DNA of 64,000 bases, from the NCBI GenBank assembly GCA_033026295.1, contig CM065171.1, positions 4,543,957 through 4,607,956 on the forward strand. Reading direction: 5' to 3'. The stretch is from Channa striata. Taxonomy: Eukaryota > Chordata > Actinopteri > Anabantiformes > Channidae. How positions within the stretch are numbered: the stretch's first letter is position 1; every line of letters starts with the position of its first letter. The translations under genes and the position numbers were made by a program. Below, piece by piece: positions 12,224 to 23,921 of the stretch. The notes under the pieces were generated by a model. The model worked only from the letters and a program-made list of their open reading frames with translations. It had not been told where the DNA came from and searched no databases.

Positions 12224-14581
12224 TCTACCTGTTAGCCCACAGCTGTTATACGATCTTCCCATTGCCCTCTTCACAAATAACCTCATACTTCGTTGTCTGC
12301 GTAGTTGAAAGTGGAGGAAAACAGCAGCTACAACGGCACAATGTTGAAACACGGCTGAAAAGTGTCGTGGAAATTCAATTTTAATGTGTAGCATCTAAAA
12401 GATATGATTAAAGTTCCGATTTTATGACTACAATTGACGAAACACAACCTTATATTTTTGTTTGCATTTATGCACCAAATAATTAAAATGTCACAAATTG
12501 TAAATAAAGCACAGGCTACCCCCTCCTCCCTTTACTAGACAGACTTTGAAAGAGTGGGTGTTATTACCAGTAGGGTCCAGTGGCTTTTCTTTTTTTGTTT
12601 GTGAGTGGTGGAGTGAATTTGTGTGTGGCTGTTTGTTTAAAGTGGATGTGTGTGTTATAAATGTTGCACAATTGTGTGATTATGCCTTGTATGCTTTGTG
12701 CTGTTAAAACTTATGTTAGTGAGACATCTGGGGCCACATGTAGTTGCTGTTTAGGGTGTTTGCGTTTGGTGCATGGCAGTATGTGTGTACACGCGTGTGT
12801 GTGGAGAGAAAAACATTTAAAGGCGTGGTGTATCATTTATGTTGTGTATATGAGTTTCGCAGTTGTTTTTCTTGAAGTGCAAATTGTTTCTCTTGAATGC
12901 TTGTTGAGTTACACTTTTGTAAATATGTAGATGTGTATAAAAGAAAAGCTTTCAAAATAAAACTTTGGCTTTTGTTTTTTTGTTTTTTGAGGCACAATAA
13001 ACAAATTGGTTCAAGAATTTATTGATTGACAGTGACAAAAAGTGAAAGAAACACGTAGAAAACAGTCAATCCTATTCAGTTGTTTTCCTGAGGTACTGGA
13101 GTGCGATTTGTATGAAGTAGGCCAGTGGTGGCAGGTAAATGTGAACAATCAGTCCCAACTGCTTCAAAATCCTCAGTTTAGTGTTAAGTCTAGTTTTAAG
13201 CTTTTCAAATGTTTCCTTATATAGGATTGAGGACATTCTTTACATAGACCTGGATTAAAATATATTTTCCCTTTTTTATTTTCACCGTTAACCATGCTGA
13301 AAACAACTAAAAAAAAACAAACTTTGCTCTTTCTCGTACTTGCATGTCATGAAACAAAAACTTCTTTAATATCACTTTGCTTTGATGTTTTTCTACTTGA
13401 CTTAGATTTGTTGCTTGCCTTGTACCTCACTTGTAAGTCGCTTTGGATAAAAGCATCTGACAAATGTCTAACTGGAAATATCCAGAGCACAGTGTTATGA
13501 ACCCAAACCCAATACGGCTTGGTTGAAAAGAACTTAAAAATGCTCTGTCTCCAAAACCTGCCTGTACATCAGATGAAAACGTATGTCTCATTTCATCCAT
13601 ACTGTAAGAACTCGGAATGTTGAAGTAAGTAGTGCTTAACACACTAGCCGTTCATAAATCTCATAAATGAATCCATGCATGCTCTAATTAATGGCACAGG
13701 ATAAAAGTTCGAAACCTAAACGTTAAATGGAGACCAATGTTAAAGATGCAGCACGTACATGAGAAATTAGAAATTAAACACGCTGATGTAAATACTATTA
13801 GGACTTTGTGTAAATTGATTTGCTTCATACTTTAAACAAATGGAAAGATCTCCTGTGTTGCAGGAGGCTTCAGCTTCCTTTAACACTAAACTCAGTGGAT
13901 TCAGACACTTAATCCACCTCAGGCAAAATACTTTCAAGATTCAAGTCATAAATGGGGAAAAAGGTCTTTGTCAACCTATAGCAACACGAGTTAAAATGCA
14001 AAACACTACCACACAAATGGCACCAAACATACATAAAGGCAATGACCGTAAAGATGAGTTAAATATCTTTACATAGTAATGGATTCAAATATATTTTCCC
14101 TTTTTTTATTTTAACCATTCACCAACACATTCTTAGATATGCTGCATATTTCAGTTATATTGTTTAAGCCCATATATTACAATCCTTGTCAGGTCCCTGT
14201 GGGCACCTGGAAAATCTCCCAGGCACAAACTATTCAAATAGCAATTTACAGTTACCTGGAGAAGTAACAAGGCAAGTGACTTATATGTAAGAGAGGTAAT
14301 TATTAAATAGTGTGACAAAAAGACCGAACCCTTCCATAACGTGCAACACGATAGCACTGTGTGTATTTGAATGTCCTTAATTTCCAGAATAAATCTGCAA
14401 GTGAACTGGTGCATCTGTTGCAGCATTTTCAGTGTTGTAAACGAGTCAGTGAAGTCTGTGCTTCAGCATAGTATACAGTACAAAGGGAGAAAAAAAAGCT
14501 CATTCTTGTTTCATCACAGAGTCCCCTTTTTGGTTGCTTGGAGACGGTCAGCTGTGTTGATGCTGGTTGGAGTTTTAAAGT
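12224..14581. other. Convergent 3' UTR/intergenic region between slc7a6os and slc7a6
   Basis: Contains the slc7a6os 3' UTR with several AATAAA signals (12503, 12957, 12996), a LINE 3' tail near 13.3 kb, and minus-strand TTTATT near 13275 and 14105 that could serve slc7a6. A short motif around TATATTTTCCC recurs at about 13260 and 14090. No further gene is supported. Confidence 0.55.
13310..13475 (+). mobile_element. LINE 3' tail fragment (same family as 7.3-8.1 kb)
   Basis: Shares ACTTGC-rich text, CACTTTGCTTTGATG and GCTTTGGATAAAAGC with the tail of the element at 7.3-8.1 kb, in the same order and orientation. No coding part remains. Confidence 0.7.
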
Positions 14582-17500
14582 CTACTCACTTTTGTCTGTC
14601 TCTGTCATCACACAGAAGTAGGTGTACTGGGTGAAGTGAGTCAACGAACCTGCAGTAGGAGACAACAGTGACATGGTGTCTGAGTCTACACAGTTAACGG
14701 ATTAAAAGAGCGAAACGGTTCAAGTGGCCTTCGTGTGTTGGGTGTGTCGTGAACTCACGCAGTAGCTTTGTGATGATGGGTGGTCGTTTGGACTCTGGTA
14801 AATAGACGCCCAAGAAGTAGACGGGCACGCCCGAGAGGGCAATGGCGATGCCGATCAGTGAGTTGACTGTGTCGCTGTAGAGAGGCACTGCCACCAGGAA
14901 AACGGCGCACAGACAGAATACCACCGGGTAGAATAAAGTCAGCTGAGCAGGGAGAAAAAACACAAAAATAGGTATTATTATATTTGATTTAAAAAAAAAA
15001 ATCACTGTATTATAAATACTTTGTATTAATGTACATCGTATTTAATGCTTTCAAGTGATGATTATTCTTAAAATACCCTCTCCCCCATGAATGTCATTAG
15101 GACATTAATGTCATTGGGATCACTAAGCATTGTTCAGAAGAGTTTGCAATCTAGTTTGGTAACTCTTATCATTAAGATCTAAACAACAATAAATAAATAC
15201 AGCGATGCATGGGGTCACACAGGTGTGTTTAAAGAGGCCATATTATGCATTATTTGGGGTTTATATTTTTATGCTGTGGTTCTTATTAAAAATCTTTACA
15301 ATTTACCAATTTACTTATACTATCTTTTAGAGGGCATTAAAGTAGTAGTTCTTTTCACCCTTAGTGTGAAACGTCAGATTTGAACTCCCGTCTCTTTAAG
15401 GCGACCCCTCACCCCCGAGCCCGCGCTCTTGTAATCGATGCGGAGTCACGGGTGTAAAATGAGAGCAGGTGGGTGTGCATGTTGTGGCCATTTGGACCCA
15501 AACAGGATCTATTTACAGAATGATGATGTTTGTACACAGGACCGTCTGAAACGATTTAGGATGAGTTTCTAGGAGCCTCTGGAAGGCCTTGGCAGAGTTT
15601 CTTAAGAGAGCAGAGGTTGGGATTTCTTTCTACTTATTTTCAGGTCACATTTTGGGTCTTTGATGTTGAAGTAGAATGATTAAAAAAGCATAATACTGCT
15701 GTTACCTTGAGAGGTCTGGGTCTGTCAGGCTCCTTCCAGCGGAGGTAGATCTGGCCTGCAATGGACAGACCCATGAAGAACCAGTAGCTAAAGCTGTAGT
15801 AGTTGATGAGCTGGAAGACATCTTCCACTGTCAGGTAGATCAGGGACATGACACACTGCACAGAGGAAAGAGGTGAAAACCAAGTTTCCATTATTTTAAA
15901 TGGTGAAAAGGTTGTTTAAATAAAGTTGTTTATGGTGTCAGACAAATTCATAATCTTTTCATAATCCAAGTTACATGTAACTGATCCATATTCATACATT
16001 GAAGATCAGAGCAGGGATCGGAGTGAATCTCTGTATGTGGATCATGGACAGAGCATCTGGTAGATGACCTTCACGAGAGCCAACAAAGAACAACCTGGAC
16101 ATAAAACACATGGATTAAGGCATTTAACGCGCCTCAGCAAAGCACTGCTCATATTAATATGACCTAAGTTAGAAGAAATAATTAGTGTTAATGTGTGTGT
16201 GTCCTACCTGGATGCAGCTATAATGGAGGCATTGAGGCCTCCATAGCAGGACAGGGCCACAGCAATGGGAATGGTCCAGTTCATCACACCAAGAGTGTGA
16301 TCTGCAAATGTCTGAATCAAGCACAAATTAGATTAGCAACTGCAGTTTATGCTCACACACACACACACACACACACACCATCACTTCTGTTTCCTGTTAG
16401 ATTACTCACCACTGCCACTGCATCACTGGCCAGGATAGAAGTAATATCTAGAACGGCATAGTAGGCCACATTGGTGAGGATGTAGATGATGGTGACAATG
16501 GGCATAGAGATGGCGATGGCCAAGGGCAGGTTCCTGAAATGACACGACGTTGGTATTAAAAACCAAATCTAAGTGGCACAGCTCATAATTAGAAGTGAAA
16601 GGGAAACAGAAAAGGTTACCTCTCAGGGTTTTTTATTTCCTCTGTAACGAAGTTGAGGGTGTCCCACCCTGAGTAGGAGAACAGGGCAGAGTAGAGTGCA
16701 AGTGCAATGTCCCCAGGATCAGTAGACGACCCCTCAAAGGATGATTCAAAGTTTGTTGTGTAACCTGTGATCGAGTCATCATCAGCATTCATTCACCGTT
16801 TCTTGTACATCATCTAAACAACTGTCGTAATACTCTTTAGTCTTTAGGCTGCATTTCACAACTGATCTTGACTTGACCCTTGAAACTTGACCCTCCACCG
16901 TCGATGGCTCTTGAGATTTCAAACCTTCCAAAATGCAGCCTGCTTTGTCCTGTTTCAGCAAGTGGCTTTTCACAGTATGTAACTCGGACAAACACATATT
17001 CTATCCAGATAAGAAGGGTTCACCTGGGGTCTGTCATCCAGGTTATGGATACCCCCATAGGAGCTGTTCAGTAGCAATTGGACTTGCTTGAAGATCATGA
17101 AGAAGTTTGACTTGAAAAACCCTCGTTGTCTATGACAAAACTGATTTGACACAACGTGGTTCTTTCGCCACTTTCGTCACAGCCTTTCGCATAGTAGTTG
17201 ACACATCTTCAACGATTTTTAGCAAGTCCCGATGTCACTGAACAGCACCTTTGGGTCAATGTCAGTGTACGTTGCCGTAGTGACACCACTCACCATTGCA
17301 CAGTTTGACGATGCCAGTGACGATGATGACGATGAGGGCCGCCACCTTAGCATAGGTGAAGATGTCCTGCACGCGGGTCCCCCACTTTACATAGGCAGAG
17401 TTGATGAATGTCAGTAAGCCTGGAGAGAGAGAGAGAGAGGACAGTCTCATACAGTAGAGTTGTTCTTATTGTGTCAAATGCTTCAAGGAACAAATGGACA

Positions 17501-18000
17501 CAAGACACAGATGAGATGTACTTACATATACAGGCAGCAGCAATGAGCCTAGATGCTGCATATGGCGGTTCACATGTCGGGAAGAGTGGCTGCACCAGGT
17601 AGTTTGCAAATGTAATGGCTATGACCGCCTGGCTGGTAGGCTCAATAATCAACAAAGATGTCCACAGACGAACAAAGGCAATGAAGCCACCGAAGGACTC
17701 CAGGATGTATGCATAGGACGCACCTGACTTGGTAATGGTGGTGCCCAGTTCAGCATAGCACAGGGCCCCCACCACAGAAAAAAGGCCCCCAATAACCCAG
17801 ATGACAAGGGACAGTCCATAAGAAGAACTGTACATCAGCACACCCTTGGGGGAAACAAAGATGCCAGAGCCGATCATGTTTCCCACAATCAGGCTGATTC
17901 CGTTGAGCAGCGAAATCTCTTTCTTCAGCTGCATGGTTTCTTTAGGTGGAGAGTGGCCAGCACCGCCGTTCATCTTGTTGGATTCTTTGCAGTCAGGCAT
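14582..18000 (-). CDS. slc7a6: y+LAT-type amino-acid exchanger light subunit (SLC7A6)
   Basis: Nine coding exons on the minus strand: 17526-18000, 17294-17419, 16620-16764, 16410-16533, 16208-16311, 15998-16094, 15706-15855, 14759-14942, 14582-14649. They sum to 1473 nt (490 aa) with all phases consistent. The unwound TM1 motif GSGIF is at residues 44-48. Cys143 in FPTCEPPY is the expected position for the disulfide to the heavy chain SLC3A2/4F2hc. Other family blocks are YVKWGTRVQD, SALFSYSGWDTLNFVTEE, SCYGGLNAS, LFFVGSREGHLP and YLRWKEP. y+LAT subunits exchange cationic for neutral amino acids plus sodium at the plasma membrane. SLC7A7 is the close alternative, but the neighbouring slc7a6os favours SLC7A6. 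An acceptor at 18084-18085 shows that the first coding exon begins with 5' UTR at 18083. Confidence 0.94.
15225..15560. repeat. Possible dispersed teleost repeat in a slc7a6 intron
   Basis: Begins near AAAGAGGCCATATTATGC, a phrase common in dispersed fish repeats, and continues into GC-richer text. Boundaries and class are not resolved. Confidence 0.35.
16354..16379. repeat. (CA)n microsatellite in a slc7a6 intron
   Basis: Uninterrupted CA dinucleotide tract of about 13 units, between coding exons 4 and 5. Confidence 0.95.
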
Positions 18001-18654
18001 GGTGCCGTCATCTCAGGGCTGAACCAGCAGGAACAGAGGACGGTCTTGTAGGCGCTGTAGGTCCACTGTTTTTATCTGCCAACCTGTAGGACATAAAGAG
18101 CGTCTTATGAGTGGTGGATGATCTTTAAAGCTTTAATTATCTGAGAAGTTCAACAAATAGCAAAGGCAACCGTGATGAACAGATAACAATGAACTGCAGA
18201 GGCAGCGAGGAGAAGCACCATCACATGTCATGCCCTGAGGTGAATACTTTATTGCTGAGGGTGACTCGTCTAGGTCTTCGGAGACAAGAAGCGAGTTGAA
18301 AATATGTCTTAAATACCTGAGAACAGGCCCGATAGTTCCCTTTTTTCAAACCTTCTTACCAACAAGAGAACGAACAGGACTGAAAGGCCCTTTACCACAA
18401 TGGGCTGGTCCCAGTGTGTGTGCGTGTGAGACGCTTCAGTTCAAACATTACACTTCTGCTACTCATGCGCAAACCCAACCACCGCGCCACCTGTTGATCT
18501 GAGGCTAATAGACCAGGCGCTTCCTCAAAACAAGCCCACTGCTGTTTACCCAAATCGCGTTGCTCAATAGTCGACAAAGAAAAAACAGCTGGAGCTTTGT
18601 GTTTGCTTGAAGCCCAAGTCAAACGCGTTTGAAGGCAGGAGCTAAAGACACTAG

Positions 18655-18674
18655 TGTGTGTGTGTGTGTGAGTG
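18655..18674. repeat. (GT)n microsatellite
   Basis: About ten GT units in the 5' intron of slc7a6. Confidence 0.9.
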
Positions 18675-19567
18675 TGTTTGCATGAGCATAAACTGCATGC
18701 GTCTAGCGAAAAGGTCGTTATCATGTGTGGCTTCTTGCCATCTGTGAACTGTTTTTGACTCACATTAATCAGACGGATGTAAACATGTCAGAGAGCTCAG
18801 AGTCTACTCCTCTCTTTTTTTAGAATTACCCATCCTTATCAAATTCTGCAAGCTATTTCAAAATAAAACTGAAGTGTGTCACCTCCGACATTGTCCACCC
18901 GTCACATTACTGAAATCAAAGCAGCGAGCAAAATTCAGACTCGGAAAACGTGTATCAATGATTGAGGTTTAACTTTAACTTAATACAGTTAAAGTAGGAA
19001 GTGGAAAGTAGGAAGTAGGAAGTGGAAAAGTAAAAGAAAAAAAAAAGACATGTTCTTCTTCCACAGGATGCTCCAGTGGGACTCTGGGTAATGAGGGTTT
19101 TCCTCTGCTGCTCTAATTCCAGCTCAGTTTGAAGTTGTGGGATTTTAATGTTTGGAATATTAAGACTTAATAATAAACACGGCCATATTTTAGCCTTACA
19201 AAAACATCCCGTTTTCATAAATTACCTATGTCTCGATTACTCAGCTTGACTTCCGCTGAAGACTTTCAAAACAAAACCGCATCCAAAATGATGTCTGTCG
19301 CAACCTTCGTGAAAACAACTTGTTTTTGTCTCTGAAACATTGTTTGACTGAATGTCATTATGTCCATTAAAACACGGCCTCAAACTGCTGAACTTATGAC
19401 TAATAGGGAAACAACAACCACAACAGAAAGAGATGATGTCAGTGATATGAATATGTTTCTGTATCCAGCAGCGGTATTTGAGGTGGACACATCAGTTTTC
19501 TCTTTGTCCCCGATCCACCGCACGGAGACAATTAAAAGCCTTTTCACTTAATGAAAACCCGCCGCTG

Positions 19568-19600
<33 letters not shown>
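19568..19600. repeat. (CT)n(CA)n compound microsatellite
   Basis: CT units run directly into CA units, just inside the slc7a6 5' intron next to the CpG-rich promoter zone. Confidence 0.95.
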
Positions 19601-19601
<1 letters not shown>

Positions 19602-20000
19602 GGGGTTTGAAGTCATGTCCATATTTCCATATGAAGCTCCTATAATCACCGGCGTCGTCTCGGCTTCCTCCCACTGTCGCTCGTTGTCCCTGAAAATAGA
19701 TGCGCAAACACACGGACCTTCCCTTTGTCCCGATGCCGGCGCTTATGAAAATTTCACTCCCGTCTAGTTTCATGTTTCCCCGCAGATGGACGGACAGCGG
19801 CTGCCGCGGTCTTACCTGAGCTGCTCGGCCTCTCCTCCTCCGCGGCTCGGACTGTCATCCAACAAGGTGCCGCCGACACAAGCATCAGCGCCGGTAAACA
19901 ACCGGCTGCTGAGGCGACGTCACGTGTGACGCTGCTGCGCCCAGTGACAACGGCTTGTGTTTCAGACCCGGGGGTGAGGGGGGGTCGGTTAAAACCTGTG
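19600..20000 (-). promoter_or_regulatory. slc7a6: CpG-rich promoter and non-coding first exon of slc7a6
   Basis: Local GC and CpG rise sharply compared with the flanks. The complement of 19811-19815 is a GTAAG donor, which would end a non-coding exon at 19816. This pairs with the acceptor at 18084-18085 ahead of the start codon. Confidence 0.65.
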
Positions 20001-20039
20001 TGCACCTCAGTCCAGGAGTCTGGAGAGACAAGGTCCTAA

Positions 20040-23000
20040 ACGTTTACAGCTAGGAACGTCGTTCCAACTCCATGTTGTTAAGTCATATTTGGAGAATAAT
20101 TGATCTAAATATTTGAAATTCGCTTTGATTTTGCATTGAGCTGCCTTTCATGTGGAGAGGCTTCCAGTTTCCTTGTGTACTGATGGCTGATTGTCTTTCA
20201 TGTTTTCACACTTGACAGGCATCAAAGACCTTCCACTCACTTCTAAACTCTTCAGGGCTTTCAATCTCAGCATTACTCAAAATAATAAGGATATGAGGGG
20301 TTTTTTTTTACAGTAGGTTTAATTGAAAGTGATTGAATGTTTTAAATATTGCAGCTGCAAAGCCTTCAGGGCTTCCAGTCTCACTCCAGCAAAGGCTGGG
20401 TAGCTTTCAGCAATCACACGCATTTTCTTCAGGAAATGCAACATTCTAGTTTCTGTTAATAAATCAGAACTTAATAAAAAGGTGCATAAAACAGACTGAT
20501 GACCATCATTAAAAAGAAAATATGTCACAAATACCTGAAAGTCAAATGCAACATTATAGACTAAAACTCCACACTAAAGGTTTGCACTGGATTCCTGGTA
20601 TTTTTTTTTTACCATTATATTGTTATATTTGACATCCCTTATCGATTACTCTATTATATTAAACAGTCTCTTGAGGCCTGACACTGCTAATGTGTGAAGA
20701 ATGAACATGTGATTAGAGCAGGTCTGCTAGGAGCACAGGGCAGAGGTGACGGGGCCTGGAAAAGTATGTACCATTATTATGTCAGTGAAGGATCGCACAC
20801 ACACACACACACACACACACAGAGGTGACAAGTTGATTTTGCAGGGGGATACATGGCTCATGAAGGGGGCTACAGCACCTTTCTGTTAACGCATTAACAG
20901 GTAAAAAGCAGGACGTGCTGAAGGGTAGTTTCCAACCTTGGTCTGTTGTTATTTTAAGATTCTTTTGCTATTATGAGGATGGATCTGGTGCATGACATAG
21001 GCAAATATAAGCATTAGCACTGCTTCAGCTTTTATGTGATGGAAAATACACCATAATATTTTAAACAGCATATGTAGCAAATGACCTAAATTCTAAGTGA
21101 TGCAAGTGTTGGACTTGCACTCATTAAAAAAGGATAAATCAATATGGAGACCACGGAGCTGTCTGTCTGTCTGTCTGTCAAACACTACACATAGCCAATA
21201 CAATTGTGAATGCTGTGAAAAAGGAAGAATCCACTAGTGTACTACATGTCAGCAAAAGAAAACAACAACAGCTGATGACAAGAGCTTTATGAGAGCTGTA
21301 AAAAAAAATGAAGAAATGCCCCAAAACTGACAACTGAATGAGGCTGCATTAAAAACCTGGAAAAGCAAACAAACAAACTACTGTCACTTTTCGGTGAAAA
21401 CATTGAACCACAGGCTTTATGAAGTTATACTGATTTAATTTAAAATGATCTATTCCTTCCGTTCACTCCAAACTTGGTTGATTTAAATATCATCTTAGTC
21501 TCATATATTTCATCAGATCTTTGCTAAATGTGCTCATTAAACAGCAAACGCAGATGATCTGGCCTTTGCAGTACGTTTGGACTGGATGTAAAACACCTTA
21601 AGGGGGACAAAAGGCAGGTTAAAACCACCTGTTGGACGACACAACACACAGCAACGCTTGAAACACTGAAAAATCCCATCAGCACTTATTAGCCCTAATG
21701 ACATTAACCACAGTAACATTTGTTTGCTTTTGTGAACATACAACTCCACTCCACTTTCATGTTGCGTGTAGCAGGACAACTTTGGATTTTTATCGCTCTG
21801 AGGTGCATCACGGCATTGGAGCAGGCAGATATTTCTGAAGGGCCGATATGTTTTCAATATGAAAGTGCCTGCTATAATCTTAGAGAAAAGAAAAACTTTT
21901 TTCAACATGTTTACGAAGAAACCTCAGGGAGGAAATACAGAGGCACAGATAAGGAGTAAGGGGGGGGCGAAGCAGGAAAACAAGCTTTGAATGTGCTTAC
22001 TGAGCACTGAGCACACACACATTTAACAAATACACAACAGTTGTGTCCTTAAAAAACACTATGTTTAATAAAAGTCTACATACATTTTCAGTAACACAAA
22101 TATACACGATGATTTCAGTGACTTAAAAAAAAGTGCAAACATCACATTATTTGAAACCTCCACTGTGTTTCAGTAAGGGCTGGAGTTTAAAAAAAAAACA
22201 CATTGTGCCAGGTAATATGCTTTAACATTATACTCAGATTGAACATACTGTAGTTTGGTCTCTGCTGATAATGTTTTGGATATCTAAAAGGTTTTACTGA
22301 ACACAATCTAGATCAAATTTGGACTCATTCAAAAGTTTATTATAAACGTTCAGCTGTTGTTTTACAATAACGTCTGACAATACAAAAGACAACTTACTGA
22401 GGTTCTCTAAGTAGTTTTTACTGGCTGAAAATCTAAAGTGCTACTTAAAAAGGGCTTAACTATATAAAACAAATGCGTACTCAGCACGAAACAAACAACA
22501 TAAAGCTTATCTAAGGTTCATAGAGAGCTTCAATAACAGTTTTACTTTACAGCGATTATAATAAAAATCACAGCACACTAACCTGAAATCGCTTACAATC
22601 CAACTCCCCATTTAAAATCTACAATAGACTCTGCTTTACAGTACAGTGGAAAAGCCTTAGGCCAACATCAGCTTTGCGGTTTTGCAATGACAATCTATTT
22701 ATTCTCGGTCAAGGTGATACAAGCGCCTCTATAATATTCAGGTTTGGACTGGACTTGCTGATCGGTGTCATTCTGGAAAGAAAGAAAAAACTGTTCCCCA
22801 TCAGCGGCTATCCCTCCACAAAGGCCATTCCTGATCCCGCTTCTTTGGACTGTGGAAGAATCTGCCAGGTTCTGGGCCGGGCCCTTGCTGGTCATTTTTC
22901 TTGACCTTCCACCTCTATTTTTGACGCCAGAGAGTTCAGGACATGCTAAGTGCAAAGGGAGATCAGACTAAATACTTAATACTGTTGACATATTTCCTCT

Positions 23001-23921
23001 ATTTTCTAGTTGCAATCTAATCAAGAAACTTAATTAATATATATGGTAATTAGAGTATTGCTAAAACAACAAACCTAATGATAGCCTACGACCTTTGCAG
23101 AACATTGTATATAATTAGAACCAGTCCAGATTTTCTACAAATACAGGCTCCAGGCCTGTCTTATAAATTCCTGAGTGATGGTCTCATTTTTTTTCTCGCC
23201 ACAGAGAATTACGTCTTTTTTAACCTGTTTATGTTGCAGCGTGGATGGAGTTTACCACACTACAATTAAAAACACTTTCAACAAGGTCTTATTTACACTT
23301 AAACACTCATTTACACACATTATGTGTTTATATCTGTGACAGACATTTGTAGTTATGATTAAATTTGATGGTTACTTGCAAAGTTCTTCAATTTTGTAAA
23401 TCTTTCACCTCATGAGGTGACAACTAAACACAATTTTCTTCTTCATGAAGGACCAACAGGGTCATTTCATTTTCTAAATAAATCATATTTTCAACAATCC
23501 CCATACGAACACTAAAACTAACATGGAATTGTGTAATGGGGAATCTGTCAGTCTCCAACCAAGGTTAGAGGTGGAAGTGCTATCATTTCCTCATCATTAC
23601 TTCAGCCCTAATACTTAGAAATAACAGGTAATAACAAGTAGTGGTTTTATGTGATCCAAAGAGGCGATATCTGTGAACTGCACACAGCTGGTGTGTGATT
23701 CTTAATACTAAATGACAGTAGAGGAGTGAGAGATGCCGGACGTAAGAGGAGCCGTTTCACTGATTTGAGGAACTCTTCAGTTATGAGTTGTCACACAGAT
23801 TTCCCAGCAGTCTACAAACTTGACAGCAGGATTTTAACACTGAATCTACAGTGTCTCGACTATGTTATTTCTCTTTAACATCAAAAGCTTAACTTATGCT
23901 ACTGCAGTCTTTTCAGGCCAT
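20040..23921. other. Intergenic between slc7a6 promoter and the second adhesion GPCR
   Basis: Includes a (CA)n tract at 20793-20820, a CTGT tract at about 21160-21180, and probably the 3' UTR of the minus-strand GPCR toward the right. No coding region is supported. Confidence 0.5.
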
